A stretch of 64,000 bases of DNA. Source: Bacteroidia bacterium (GTDB lineage: Bacteria > Bacteroidota > Bacteroidia > AKYH767-A > OLB10). The notes under the pieces are model-generated. The model was not told where the DNA came from and did no database searches. It saw nothing but the letters and a program-made list of their open reading frames with translations. The translations under genes were made by a program, and so were the position numbers. Position 1 is the first letter of the stretch; every line of letters begins with the position of its first letter. Below, piece after piece: positions 37,601 through 46,465 of the stretch. The stretch is from the NCBI GenBank assembly GCA_016788165.1, contig JAEUTH010000022.1, forward strand, positions 1-64,000. The letters are read 5' to 3'.

Positions 37601-37625
37601 AAAAGCTATTTCTTACTGGTAACAT
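34605..37625 (-). CDS. Propeller-type sensor histidine kinase
   Basis: 1006 residues. Signal peptide at about 1-24. About 600 periplasmic residues hold two-component-regulator propeller repeats (FSDGLPSNIIYKTVVDSKGFLWLATHEGLSRFDG and later SLYADNNTLWIGAEDGLHTLD), followed by a Y_Y_Y domain ending FEVRSTLDGNLWSKPAVYHF. One membrane helix follows (TWWFYASILIVTSGGIYTYFYI). The HisKA_3 dimerisation segment has the phospho-acceptor His in ISRDLHDEIGGTLSSIN; the ATPase end has N-box EAVNNAAKYA and ITDNGVGFD with NGYGLANM. No receiver or DNA-binding domain is fused and no response regulator is nearby, so its partner is elsewhere. The ligand is unknown. Confidence 0.93.
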   Translation of the reverse strand: MLPVRNSFLFLVFCLLFFSNVNGQYISKQIDAQLFTFSDGLPSNIIYKTVVDSKGFLWLATHEGLSRFDGQKFYNYYEDISKPNALQNGIVQNIVVFNDSLLLIATVSGLHVFNTNSFQFVNEMIKPAAIKAGNNANITTIQMLKNGSVVIGTFDQVFFFDRYLNCTAQHTCMINGKVENFIGGISFMDADSSILIFGCFKTSNKYGFLNVNTKTFFSEFEPIRCLTDSDFALSAVYFDVPRNTYYFSKYMKQFEVVKDNKLQILKLPTTATKNGINSAKSLYADNNTLWIGAEDGLHTLDLNTQQLTTFTLNVNGKLQIKKVFMHVCKDAFNNFWISSATGLFLIKATDTKSNIYSLDDGTSTASVEGVLQVADLYCWYTFGAGIICTDSSFNIKKKYSNPTSNYIASISNINNKLYVSSTTGFYKLDTDGPVLKPFSIINDTLQNKGTTALFTDSEKRKWLCYGAGKGVIMLDSNDSYKRFFANYLAPNHPDYLPIRNISYYAFSNETLYAGYNQGGPLVCFNNKTGRFEKVPLVVNQKNYDYFIVTGLVADSNSNIWIITQSHGVFSYNTKTKRSMRYNLPHYPIKNYCYSGVLINHILYVATIQHIVALDVRTLKFTTIPYTNALKQCPQITLMHKTQGGVDYLVASGNLTLQQINLNNLTTNQNIPNTYITQVSNSGNDLPINLRGNFTNSSNQLNLTYTAVCLNASNNFIYAYRLQPLMSSFTTINNTQNLSFYFLKPGNYTFEVRSTLDGNLWSKPAVYHFIIQQPWWQTWWFYASILIVTSGGIYTYFYIKQRNIKKLQAIRERISRDLHDEIGGTLSSINIISKAFQPKADNESRNALIKINERSQKLLNSMYDIIWSINPANDSMNDLTTRMRSYASTLLEAKNIAYEINMPDFANKQMLTLEVKNHIYLIFKEAVNNAAKYAQCNHLKINLHFYKKKLTLNITDNGVGFDVGATLNPGNGYGLANMRYRAQAINGTLHIASYKTQGTTIVLTVQL

Positions 37626-37786
37626 TATGGAATAAAATAGTTACTAAATAATGTGTTTTATTTTCAGTAATTAAATAGTTGGGCTCAATTTTGTTTTACA
37701 TGCAAAGTCAACAATTTTTTACAGATGTTAGGCAGTAACGCTATTTAAGTATCATTGCAACCCTATTAGCAAATGATATTTAAACC

Positions 37787-39325
37787 ATGACAAATAAGTT
37801 AGATCAACTGCAGCAAAATATTGCACAAGCAAAATTAGGAGGAGGCCAAAAGCGAATTGATTCGCAACACAGCAAAGGCAAATTAACAGCGCGCGAGCGG
37901 TTACATTTATTGTTTGATGATGGCGTGTTTGAAGAAATTGGTATGTTGGTAACCCATCGTTCGGTTGAGTTTGGTTTAGATAGAGAGAAATATTTAGGCG
38001 ATGGCGTTATTACCGCTTATGGCAACATTAATGGTCGCCTGACTTATGTTTTTGCACAGGATTTTACGGTATTTGGCGGCTCGCTTAGCGAAGCACATGC
38101 CGGTAAAATTTGCAGGCTTATGGATTTGGCCATGCAAAATGGTGCACCGGTAGTTGGCTTAAACGATAGTGGCGGTGCACGCATACAGGAAGGTGTGGTA
38201 AGCTTGGGCGGCTATGCCGATATTTTTTATCGCAATACATTGGCATCGGGCGTAGTGCCACAAATAAGCGCCATTATGGGCCCATGTGCCGGTGGCGCAG
38301 TTTATTCGCCTGCCATTACCGATTTTATTTTGATGGTGGAAAACACCAGCTATATGTTTGTTACCGGCCCCAACGTAGTAAAAACCGTAACACATGAAGA
38401 AGTAACCAGCGAAGAGTTAGGAGGTGCATCGGCACACAGCATTAAAAGTGGTGTAACACATTTTTCATGTGCTAACGAAATTGCATGTATTGCCGATGTA
38501 AAACGCTTATTAAGCTACATGCCGCAAAATTGTGAAGATACAGCCCCCGCAGTTGCTTACACAGCGGGTAATGAATTGCGCCCTGCATTAAACAATATAA
38601 TCCCACCTAACGCCAATCAACCATACGACATGCGCGAAATAATTGCACAAGTGGTTGATAACGATTTTTTTGAAGTACATAAAAACTATGCTGAAAATAT
38701 AGTGGTAGGTTTTGCACACCTAGCCGGCCAAAGTATTGGTATTGTTGCTAATCAGCCGGCTGTATTAGCGGGTGTGCTGGATATTCACTCATCAAAAAAA
38801 GCAGCACGTTTTGTTCGCTTTTGCGATTGTTTCAACATACCCTTATTGGTGTTTGAAGATGTACCCGGTTTTTTACCCGGCACCGACCAGGAGTGGAATG
38901 GCATTATAAGTAATGGTGCCAAACTGTTATTTGCATTTAGCGAAGCAACCGTACCACGTATTACGGTTATTACCCGCAAGGCTTATGGCGGTGCTTATGA
39001 TGTAATGAACAGCAAGCACATTGGTGCCGATATGAACTTTGCATGGCCCACTGCCGAAATTGCTGTAATGGGTGCAGCCGGTGCAGCCGAAATAATTTTT
39101 AAAAACGAAATAGCTGCTTCTGCTGATAAATCAGCCAAATTAAAAGAGAAGGAACTTGAATACACGCAACACTTTGCTAATCCATACCGCGCTGCCGAAC
39201 GTGGTTATGTTGACGAAGTTATAATGCCCGATCAAACACGTCAGAAATTAATTGCTGCATTCAACATGCTTAAAAACAAAGTAGCCAAATTACCTCGTAA
39301 AAAGCATGCTAACATTCCGTTGTAA
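37787..39325 (+). CDS. pccB: Acyl-CoA (propionyl-CoA) carboxylase, carboxyltransferase beta subunit
   Basis: 512 residues, the biotin-dependent carboxyltransferase half. It moves CO2 from carboxybiotin to propionyl-CoA or a related acyl-CoA, in the cytoplasm. N- and C-terminal crotonase-like halves are complete: [40 protein letters not shown] and [12 protein letters not shown] form the first oxyanion region, and [25 protein letters not shown] with [15 protein letters not shown] the second. The biotin-carboxylase subunit is not adjacent. Propionyl-CoA is the most likely substrate by overall similarity; methylcrotonyl-CoA is less likely. A 161-bp region separates it from the divergent kinase. 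Confidence 0.92.
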   Translation: MTNKLDQLQQNIAQAKLGGGQKRIDSQHSKGKLTARERLHLLFDDGVFEEIGMLVTHRSVEFGLDREKYLGDGVITAYGNINGRLTYVFAQDFTVFGGSLSEAHAGKICRLMDLAMQNGAPVVGLNDSGGARIQEGVVSLGGYADIFYRNTLASGVVPQISAIMGPCAGGAVYSPAITDFILMVENTSYMFVTGPNVVKTVTHEEVTSEELGGASAHSIKSGVTHFSCANEIACIADVKRLLSYMPQNCEDTAPAVAYTAGNELRPALNNIIPPNANQPYDMREIIAQVVDNDFFEVHKNYAENIVVGFAHLAGQSIGIVANQPAVLAGVLDIHSSKKAARFVRFCDCFNIPLLVFEDVPGFLPGTDQEWNGIISNGAKLLFAFSEATVPRITVITRKAYGGAYDVMNSKHIGADMNFAWPTAEIAVMGAAGAAEIIFKNEIAASADKSAKLKEKELEYTQHFANPYRAAERGYVDEVIMPDQTRQKLIAAFNMLKNKVAKLPRKKHANIPL

Positions 39326-39586
39326 TTTATTGCAGTGTAATTTAGGTTACAAAATAATTGTCTGCCAATGCATCATCAGCTACGAAATCGTTTGCACGCT
39401 CATGAAAAGAATGACGAAAAACTACATGTTGCATGTATGACAGCAGCATTTTCCAAATCAATAAATCAAAAAATTGTAGTGTAGTATTGGCATAGTATCC
39501 TTGTTATGGGCCACATTTTACAAATTTAAAACACGGCTGCAATGGTATCTTTGGCTTTAAGCTTTTTACCATTAGCTTTGACGCCC

Positions 39587-39967
39587 ATGAAATATGCAGG
39601 GCTCATTTTTTTGCTAATACTCGCAGCTTGCCAGGATGATATTTTTACAACAGTAGAAGTAACCTATGCTGTTAAAGTTAAAGCCGGTAACACCGTTACC
39701 ATTACCTGTAATAACGACTATTATTTTGATACAGGCATTCATAAACCCATTGTGCATACCAGTACAGGCAGTACTTTTTTTATTAAACGATTGGTGTTTA
39801 AAGAAGAGCCTTATTATATACGGGTAAACTACACCGACAGTACCAAGGCTGCCGAAGACAATTATCGCGTGCAGGTTTTTTATAACGATACCATCCAAAT
39901 ACAATCGCTCATTGTAAACTATGCACAACCAACAGTAACATTTGAAGGAATTGTAAAAGAGCTCTAA
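39587..39967 (+). CDS. Small lipoprotein, function unknown
   Basis: 126 residues from ATG at 39587 (MKYAGLIFLLILAACQDD), chosen because it gives a clean lipobox LAAC; an in-frame ATG 45 bases earlier adds a hydrophobic leader of no use. The mature domain is short and beta-rich (TVEVTYAVKVKAGNTVTITCNNDYYFD, FFIKRLVFKEEPYYIRVNY, YRVQVFYNDTIQIQS). No catalytic motif is seen. It lies 13 bp ahead of the enoyl-CoA hydratase family gene, which suggests co-transcription but not a shared function. The 261 bp upstream hold nothing recognisable. Confidence 0.75.
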   Translation: MKYAGLIFLLILAACQDDIFTTVEVTYAVKVKAGNTVTITCNNDYYFDTGIHKPIVHTSTGSTFFIKRLVFKEEPYYIRVNYTDSTKAAEDNYRVQVFYNDTIQIQSLIVNYAQPTVTFEGIVKEL

Positions 39968-39980
39968 ACAAAAATTAAAT

Positions 39981-40742
39981 ATGAACGGCAACGTAACCAT
40001 GCAACACCAAAATGGTATTGCTACCATCACATTTTATCACCCCCAAAGCAATTCGATGCCCGGTGTTTTATTACGCCAGTTAGCCGATGTTATTACCGAT
40101 GCAGGCAACAACGATGCAATAAAAGTTATTGTGCTTCAAAGCAGTGGCGATAAATCGTTTTGTGCCGGAGCATCGTTCGATGAGCTGATAAGTATCGAAA
40201 ACTTAGAACAAGGCAAATACTTTTTTAGCGGCTTTGCATCCGTAATAAATGCCATGCGTAAAGCACCAAAATTTATAATTGCACGCATACAGGGCAAAGC
40301 TGTTGGCGGTGGCGTAGGTATAGCAGCCGCAGCTGATTACACGGTGGCAACCATTGCTGCACAAGTTAAGTTAAGCGAGTTAGCAGTGGGTATTGGCCCC
40401 TTTGTTGTTGGCCCTGCAGTTGAACGCAAGCTGGGTACAGCGGCATTCAGTCAGTTAGCTATTAATGCCACAGCCTGGCAAAGTGCCGAGTGGGCACACC
40501 AACATGGTTTATACAGCCATATTTATAATGATGCCGCTGCAATGGACGAAGCAATAGCATCATTAACACAAACATTAGCGGCTTCAAATCCCGAGGCTAT
40601 GATGATGCTGAAACAAGTTTTTTGGCAAGGCACACAGCACTGGGACCAACTCTTATTAGAACGTGCACAAATGAGTGGCACCTTAGTACTCAGCAATTTT
40701 ACACGTAATGCCATACAAGCATTTAAAAAGGGCGTCAGGTAG
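39981..40742 (+). CDS. Enoyl-CoA hydratase/isomerase family protein
   Basis: 253 residues with the crotonase fold. The first oxyanion segment is SSGDKSFCAGASFDELIS and the second is IQGKAVGGGVGIAAAADYTVA; LSELAVGIGPFVVGPAVERKLG follows, with the Glu that commonly takes part in hydration. The short form and the GPFVVGPA segment resemble the methylglutaconyl-CoA hydratase/PaaG-like group. Together with pccB nearby this suggests branched-chain or odd-chain acyl-CoA breakdown. The exact substrate cannot be fixed from sequence. Confidence 0.88.
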   Translation: MNGNVTMQHQNGIATITFYHPQSNSMPGVLLRQLADVITDAGNNDAIKVIVLQSSGDKSFCAGASFDELISIENLEQGKYFFSGFASVINAMRKAPKFIIARIQGKAVGGGVGIAAAADYTVATIAAQVKLSELAVGIGPFVVGPAVERKLGTAAFSQLAINATAWQSAEWAHQHGLYSHIYNDAAAMDEAIASLTQTLAASNPEAMMMLKQVFWQGTQHWDQLLLERAQMSGTLVLSNFTRNAIQAFKKGVR

Positions 40743-40842
40743 TAAACCACCTGATTGTAATCAAAATTTTGTAAACAAATAATGTGCTTTGTAACATCTG
40801 TTATTAAGGTTACGTCACATGCAAACTAAATAAACTAAGAAT

Positions 40843-43191
40843 ATGAAAAACTGGTACATTTCAGTACTTTTAGCATGGGCTTTTTGCTCAGCTACACAAG
40901 CGCAAAATTTTAATATGGTTATGCGCGACTCATTAGCCTATACCGACAGAACCAGCAATATTGGTGGTATAGCAATTAACGGTTATGAGTTTGCATTAGT
41001 AGGTTGGGGCGGTGGCCTTTCTATTGTGGATGTAACCGACCCCGACTCGATATTTGAAGTAATAAACATACCGGGTATTCAATCGAACTGGCGCGAGGTA
41101 AAAACATTTGGTAACTATGCATACGTTACTAACGAAGGCGGTGGTGGTTTACAAATAATTGATTGTAGCAACCTGCCTGCATCAGCACCTTATACAACTT
41201 ATGTTGGCGATGGCGCTATAACAGGTCAGCTTAACACCATACATGCATTACATATTGATGCAGGCTACCTGTATTTATATGGCTGTAGTTTTTGGGGAGG
41301 CACTGCAATAATTTGCAACCTTAATAACAACCCATTGGCTCCTGAATACATGGGGCATACACCAACCAATTATGTGCATGATGGCTATGTACGTAACGAT
41401 ACTTTATATGCCTGCGAAATTTATAATGGCTTGCTTGCTGTGTATGATGTAACCAATAAAGCAAACCCTACGCTTATAAATTCAGTAACCACTCCCAATG
41501 CATTTACGCATAACTCCTGGCTTAACGATGCAGGTACCGTTGTGTTTACAACCGATGAAACAGCCAATAGCTTTTTAACAGCTTACGATATTACCGACAT
41601 AACAAACATTACCGAGTTAGACCGCATACAAACAGCACCGGGCAGCAACTCAATAGTACACAATACACACACCCTTAACGATTATGAAATAGTAAGCTGG
41701 TACACCGAAGGTGTGGTTATTGTTGATGCATCAAAACCAACCAACTTAGTTGAAGTTGCTAAGTTTGATATGTCGCCATTTAGTGGTGGTACTTTTAATG
41801 GTGCATGGGGTGTTTATCCATACTTACCTTCAGGCAATTTAGTGGTAAGCGATATCGAAGGCGGCTTATATGTTTTAACCCCCACTTACAAACGTGCTTG
41901 CTTTTTAGAAGGGTTGGTTACAGATAGTACCACAGGCTTACCCATAAATGCAGCAACTATAAAAGTATTGCCAATTAATATCCAATCGGCTTCAAACTTC
42001 TTAGGCAATTACAGCATGGGTGTAGCTGACAGCGGTACGTATGATATAGAAGTTTCGGCATTTGGTTACCAAACAAAAACCTATACAGGTATTTCGCTAA
42101 CCAATGGCAATACAACAATTTTAAATGCGGAAATAAATAAGGTACCAACCATTTCAGTTAGTGGCAACATTACCAATGCTGGCAACGGCTTACCGGTACC
42201 CAATGCCAAAGTACGAATTAAAAACAGCTTCCTTAGTTTAGACACCGTAGCCGATGCCAACGGAAATTTTTCGGTAAGCAGTATTATACCTGGCAACTAC
42301 GATGTGGTTGCACAACAATGGGGTTTTCATACCGATTGTATAAATATGAATTTAGCAGCCGGAAGCAGCATTGCTTTGGTGCTACCAGAGGGCATATACG
42401 ATGATTTTACTTTTGATTGGGGCTGGACTGTTACCGGCAATGCAACTATGGGCATGTTTGTCCGCGATGTACCTTTAGGCACATCAACATCAGGTATAAC
42501 CATTAATCCGGCTGAGGACGACTTAACCGACTGTGGCGATATGTGCTATGTTACCGGCAACACCGGTGTTCAGTTTTTTGACGATTATCTGGCCGATGGT
42601 TACACCCAATTAGAGTCACCCGTATTTGATGCAACCGTTATGTTAAACCCACGTGTAACATACAAGCGCTGGTTTTTTAATTATGGCGATCCCAGCACCG
42701 GTGCAGTAGCCGATGATACTTTAATTGTAAGCATCAGTAATGGTACACAAACGGCTGTACTCGAAGCACATCACCCGGGTAATACCTTTGCCTCATGGTT
42801 TTTTAAATCGTTTAAGCTAAGCAATTACGTGCCACTTACTTCAACCATGAAACTTATTGTTTATACATCAAACCAACCTTTTTCGCCTGATGTTTTAGAA
42901 GTTGGATTTGATAAGTTTAGTATCGTGCAAGGTTTGGCAGGGGTTGATGATGTTGCAGATGCTGCATTTCAAATTTTTCCAAACCCGGCCCAATCATCCA
43001 TTACACTTGTAAGTGATAAGCCAATGCAACAAGTTGAAATATTTGATTTAACCGGACGGATTTTGCAAACCGAAAAACAGGTATTTGCACCACAAGTTAT
43101 TTCATTGTCAAATTTAGAATCGGGCACTTATATTGTACGCACTACCTTTAGCGATGGGCATACAGCACAACAAAAACTTATAAAACAATAA
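40843..43191 (+). CDS. Choice-of-anchor B family T9SS protein
   Basis: 782 residues. Signal peptide at about 1-20 (ending SATQAQ). Residues 30-350 contain LVIVD-type repeats of the choice-of-anchor B family (GGGLSIVDVTDPDSIFEV, GGGLQIIDCSNLPA, YNGLLAVYDVTNKANP, EGVVIVDASKPTNLVEV), likely a propeller. Two carboxypeptidase-regulatory-like domains follow (TDSTTGLPINAATIKVL; NAGNGLPVPNAKVRIKN), then a jelly-roll section around 525-690 and a T9SS sorting domain (FQIFPNPAQSSITLVS...GTYIVRTTF). It should be surface-exposed. The function of the family is not established. Confidence 0.9.
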   Translation: MKNWYISVLLAWAFCSATQAQNFNMVMRDSLAYTDRTSNIGGIAINGYEFALVGWGGGLSIVDVTDPDSIFEVINIPGIQSNWREVKTFGNYAYVTNEGGGGLQIIDCSNLPASAPYTTYVGDGAITGQLNTIHALHIDAGYLYLYGCSFWGGTAIICNLNNNPLAPEYMGHTPTNYVHDGYVRNDTLYACEIYNGLLAVYDVTNKANPTLINSVTTPNAFTHNSWLNDAGTVVFTTDETANSFLTAYDITDITNITELDRIQTAPGSNSIVHNTHTLNDYEIVSWYTEGVVIVDASKPTNLVEVAKFDMSPFSGGTFNGAWGVYPYLPSGNLVVSDIEGGLYVLTPTYKRACFLEGLVTDSTTGLPINAATIKVLPINIQSASNFLGNYSMGVADSGTYDIEVSAFGYQTKTYTGISLTNGNTTILNAEINKVPTISVSGNITNAGNGLPVPNAKVRIKNSFLSLDTVADANGNFSVSSIIPGNYDVVAQQWGFHTDCINMNLAAGSSIALVLPEGIYDDFTFDWGWTVTGNATMGMFVRDVPLGTSTSGITINPAEDDLTDCGDMCYVTGNTGVQFFDDYLADGYTQLESPVFDATVMLNPRVTYKRWFFNYGDPSTGAVADDTLIVSISNGTQTAVLEAHHPGNTFASWFFKSFKLSNYVPLTSTMKLIVYTSNQPFSPDVLEVGFDKFSIVQGLAGVDDVADAAFQIFPNPAQSSITLVSDKPMQQVEIFDLTGRILQTEKQVFAPQVISLSNLESGTYIVRTTFSDGHTAQQKLIKQ

Positions 43192-43202
43192 GGCATTATT
43201 TA

Positions 43203-43661
43203 ATGGAAGTATTAAATGTATTTGATGCAAACACCACTGCATCAGTTTTACAACGGCTATCAAACTTAAAACCTGAAAGCCGGGGTAGTTGGGGCAAAAT
43301 GGATGCCGCGCAAATGCTTGCACACTTAAATGTTGCTTATGATATTGCATTCGAAAGGCAAGTAGTTAAGCACAATGCATTTCAAAAACTGTTGATGAAG
43401 CTGGTTGTAAAAAATGCCGTAACCAATACAAAGCCTTATGCTAAAAACCTGCGTACAGCACCGCAGTTTGTAATTTCAAGTAATAAGCATTTTGAAACCG
43501 AATGCGATGCGCTAATCCAAAACATTAAACTGGTTGAACAAAAAGGCATAAACTATTTTGATGGGAAAGTTAACCAATCGTTTGGCCCGCTTACAGCCAA
43601 ACAATGGAGCAACATGTTTTACAAACACATTGACCATCATTTTAACCAGTTTGGTATTTAA
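43203..43661 (+). CDS. DUF1569 protein (DinB-like fold)
   Basis: 152 residues, cytoplasmic. It matches the DUF1569 pattern: LQRLSNLKPESRGSWGKMDAAQMLAHLNVAYDIAF near the start, with the His typical of the four-helix DinB superfamily, KPYAKNLRTAPQF in the middle, and FGPLTAKQWSNMFYKHIDHHFNQFGI at the end with a His-x-x-His-His cluster. A metal site formed by these histidines is plausible. Its role is unknown. It starts 11 bp after the choice-of-anchor B gene and is followed by a terminator. Confidence 0.82.
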   Translation: MEVLNVFDANTTASVLQRLSNLKPESRGSWGKMDAAQMLAHLNVAYDIAFERQVVKHNAFQKLLMKLVVKNAVTNTKPYAKNLRTAPQFVISSNKHFETECDALIQNIKLVEQKGINYFDGKVNQSFGPLTAKQWSNMFYKHIDHHFNQFGI

Positions 43662-43671
43662 AAACACCATT

Positions 43672-43706
43672 AAAAACGGATATTCATAAAAGGGATATCC
43701 GTTTTT
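43672..43706 (+). terminator. Terminator after DUF1569 gene
   Basis: A perfect 12-bp stem AAAAACGGATAT / ATATCCGTTTTT (43672-43683 and 43695-43706) with an 11-base loop and a terminal T-run. It sits 11 bases after the stop. Confidence 0.9.
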
Positions 43707-43791
43707 GTTGACAAACAGTTATAAAAATTAAAGCCTTAATGATTTGCGCTTTTTATTCAAAGCATTTACTTTGAACCAAACATTATTGCAC

Positions 43792-44472
43792 ATGGAAACA
43801 ACTTTTGCTATTGACCAGGTAATGGTTAGGTACGATTTGGATAAAGCACATCGTATTTTATACTCATACGATGCATTAAAACAATTAGATGTAAACCATG
43901 CATTTATAATGCAATTGCTTGACTTGTTTGAAAACGAAGCCTCGTTTAAAGCCGAAAATTTTGATGCATTTTCATTGGCGGTTATTGTTGATTATATTCA
44001 AAAAACACATCATTATTATTTAAGTAAAAAATTACTTGAAATTGAGCAGAATATCACACTGCTTTTGAAAGACTACGAATCGCAACATCCGTTGCTGGCA
44101 GTATTGCATAATTTCTACACACGCTATCACAAACATCTGGCCGACCATATTCAGGAGGAAGAGGCAGTACTATTACCCTATATTTTAGCTTTAGAAAGTA
44201 AAAATCTGACCATTACCAATTCATTTAAAAGTATGCACGTTGGATTTTCATTACAACATTTTATCGAAAGTCACCACGATGTGGAGGACGATTTAAATGT
44301 TGCCCGGCAGGCCATTTTAAAATATAATCCTCCGGCAACCAACAGCACACCATACCGCATTTTATTATCGCAATTGCAGGCATTAGAAAAAGACTTGGCT
44401 ATACATGCTTTAATAGAAGACCACGTATTAATTCCCCGTGCTTTACAGTTAGAACGTGATTTGTACAACTAA
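43792..44472 (+). CDS. Hemerythrin-domain protein, RIC/YtfE-like
   Basis: 226 residues from ATG at 43792 (METTFAIDQVMV). It is a four-helix bundle with histidine and acid ligands spaced like RIC/YtfE diiron proteins: THHYYLSKKL, NFYTRYHKHLADHIQEEEAVLLPYI, ESHHDVEDDLN and AIHALIEDHVLIPRAL. RIC proteins help repair iron-sulfur clusters damaged by nitric oxide or oxidants. The usual N-terminal ScdA_N domain with its cysteines is missing, replaced by about 60 residues of other sequence, so the function may be narrower, for example di-iron storage or NO sensing. Confidence 0.8.
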   Translation: METTFAIDQVMVRYDLDKAHRILYSYDALKQLDVNHAFIMQLLDLFENEASFKAENFDAFSLAVIVDYIQKTHHYYLSKKLLEIEQNITLLLKDYESQHPLLAVLHNFYTRYHKHLADHIQEEEAVLLPYILALESKNLTITNSFKSMHVGFSLQHFIESHHDVEDDLNVARQAILKYNPPATNSTPYRILLSQLQALEKDLAIHALIEDHVLIPRALQLERDLYN

Positions 44473-44539
44473 TTGAACTACTGCTTAAAAAGCACCACTA
44501 AAACAAATACATTTACATTCATCAATTGAAATTAATACC

Positions 44540-45115
44540 ATGTCACAAAAAGTAAAATTACAGGTTGGCTTTATAGCGTTGCTCATATTTTTGGCTGCAT
44601 TTAGCCGCGTTATCCCTCACATGCTAAATTTTTCGCCATTGGCAGCTATAGGTTTATTTGGTGCTGCTCATTTCTCAAAAAAATGGTTGGCTTTTGTAAT
44701 ACCATTGGCAGCCACCTGGCTAAGCGATTTGTTTATTAATAATGTAATTTATGGTCAGTATTACGATGGCTTTGTTTGGTTTTACGATGGTTTTCATTGG
44801 CAATATGGTAGCTATGCTTTTATAACACTTTTAGCATTACCATTGTTTAGTAAGATAACAGCAGGTCGTGTGGCTACCGGTTCGTTAATGGCTACCGTTG
44901 TGTTTTTTCTGGTGTCTAATTTTGGATGTTGGGTTGGTAGCGTAATGTATGCACCTGATGCAAGTGGGCTAACAGCATGTTATATAGCCGGTTTGCCTTT
45001 TTTAAAAGGTACTTTTATGGGCGATGTTTTTTATAGCACCGTTTTGTTTGGCGGATATTATTTACTGCAAAACCGTTATAGTGCGTTTAAGTTATCGCAT
45101 GTTACCTATAACTGA
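44540..45115 (+). CDS. DUF6580-type integral membrane protein
   Basis: 191 residues with five or six hydrophobic segments (GFIALLIFLAAFSRVI, NFSPLAAIGLFGAAHF, WLAFVIPLAATWLSDLFI, SYAFITLLALPLF, SLMATVVFFLVSNFGCWVG, VFYSTVLFGGYYLL). The order NFSPLAAI...FVSNFGCW matches DUF6580, a family resembling the substrate-binding (S) components of ECF vitamin transporters. That resemblance is a family-level inference; no energising ECF module is in the window. It converges on thrC; no clear terminator is visible in the 66-bp gap. Confidence 0.8.
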   Translation: MSQKVKLQVGFIALLIFLAAFSRVIPHMLNFSPLAAIGLFGAAHFSKKWLAFVIPLAATWLSDLFINNVIYGQYYDGFVWFYDGFHWQYGSYAFITLLALPLFSKITAGRVATGSLMATVVFFLVSNFGCWVGSVMYAPDASGLTACYIAGLPFLKGTFMGDVFYSTVLFGGYYLLQNRYSAFKLSHVTYN

Positions 45116-45181
45116 TTTGATGCAATAAATTAAACAATGGTTTTAAAACGATTTTCGATTTAGCTGCTAAGCACTTTAAAT

Positions 45182-46459
45182 TTATCGTTGCATTAAATAG
45201 TGCTTAAAGGTTTCATACGTTTTAGGCAATAACAGTGCATCTTTTTTAAGCCTCAATAAATTGGTAACTGATGCCGGCATTGGAACCTGTGTATTTATTG
45301 CAGATTCGACAGTAGTATTAAATTTAATAGGATGAGCAGTTTCTAAAATTATACCGGTTGGGCTGTAACGTTGCAAAGCTGCATAAGCAACTGCACCATG
45401 CGGATCTAAAATATAGCCATATTTTTGGTACACATCTTTAATAGTTGCCTTAGTTTCAGCATCGCTTATGCTATAACTTACAACTGCTTCTTTAACCAGG
45501 TTGTAATGGTTGTTAAACAGGTGCATTATACGCACAAAGTTACTGGGGTTGCCCACATCCATGGCATTTGAAATGGTAGCAATAGCTTGTTGAGGCTTAT
45601 AGGTGCCATTTTCAAGGTATTGCATAAATACCTGGTTGGCATTACAGGCCGCTACAAATTTTGTAATGGGCAAGCCGGCAACTTTAGCTAAAAGCCCTGC
45701 GCAAATATTTCCAAAATTGCCACTGGGCACACTCATTATTGCCGGTCGGTTTTGATTTTGTTTAATGGCATAGAAATAATAAAACTGCTGCGACAACCAG
45801 CGCGCCACATTTATTGAATTGGCCGAAGTAAGTGCCAAATGGCTTTTAATTTCAGCATCGGTAAAGGCTTGTTTTACCAAACTTTGGCAATCGTCAAAGG
45901 TGCCTTCAATTTCGAGTGCTGTAATATTGTGGCCCAATGTGGTTAGTTGCAATTCCTGTATATAGCTTACTTTATTTTTTGGATATAAAATAACCACATC
46001 AACACCGGGTACGTTTAAAAAACCATTAGCTACAGCACTGCCCGTATCGCCCGATGTTGCTACAAGTACGGTGGTTTTTTTATCGTTGTTTTTCGAAAAG
46101 TAACTTAAACAACTACTCATAAACCGTGCGCCAATATCTTTAAAAGCCAGTGTGGGGCCATGATACAATTCAAGCGCAGCTACATCAGCGTTTATATTTA
46201 TAAGCGGTATTTCGAAATCAACAGTATAATTACAAATGGCAGCTAAAGCATCGGGCGTAATGCAACTTCCAACATAAGGTTTAATAACCTGGTATGCTAT
46301 TTCGGCATTAGATAAATGCGGTAATGCATTAATAAAACCGGCATCAAGCTTGGCTACTTTTTCCGGAAAATATAGTCCGCCATCTTCGGCCTGTCCTTGT
46401 AACACAGCCATTTCAAAGTCAACCAAATGATTTCGATTATTGGTACTAAAGTATTGCAT
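45182..46459 (-). CDS. thrC: Threonine synthase
   Basis: 425 residues, the PLP enzyme that converts O-phosphohomoserine to threonine. The PLP-lysine is in GPTLAFKDIGARFMSS, and ATSGDTGSAVANGF and SVPSGNFGNICAGLLA bind the cofactor phosphate and substrate. The N-terminal MQYFSTNNRNHLVDFEMAVLQG with DGGLYFPE is the long-form threonine synthase start. It is the last gene of thrA-thrB-thrC, 6 bp after thrB, ending the pathway from aspartate in this operon. Confidence 0.96.
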   Translation of the reverse strand: MQYFSTNNRNHLVDFEMAVLQGQAEDGGLYFPEKVAKLDAGFINALPHLSNAEIAYQVIKPYVGSCITPDALAAICNYTVDFEIPLININADVAALELYHGPTLAFKDIGARFMSSCLSYFSKNNDKKTTVLVATSGDTGSAVANGFLNVPGVDVVILYPKNKVSYIQELQLTTLGHNITALEIEGTFDDCQSLVKQAFTDAEIKSHLALTSANSINVARWLSQQFYYFYAIKQNQNRPAIMSVPSGNFGNICAGLLAKVAGLPITKFVAACNANQVFMQYLENGTYKPQQAIATISNAMDVGNPSNFVRIMHLFNNHYNLVKEAVVSYSISDAETKATIKDVYQKYGYILDPHGAVAYAALQRYSPTGIILETAHPIKFNTTVESAINTQVPMPASVTNLLRLKKDALLLPKTYETFKHYLMQR

Positions 46460-46465
46460 AATATT

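Noticed and set aside
43792-44472. Full RIC/ScdA iron-sulfur repair protein
   Set aside because: The N-terminal cysteine-containing ScdA_N domain is absent, so only a hemerythrin-type call is supported.
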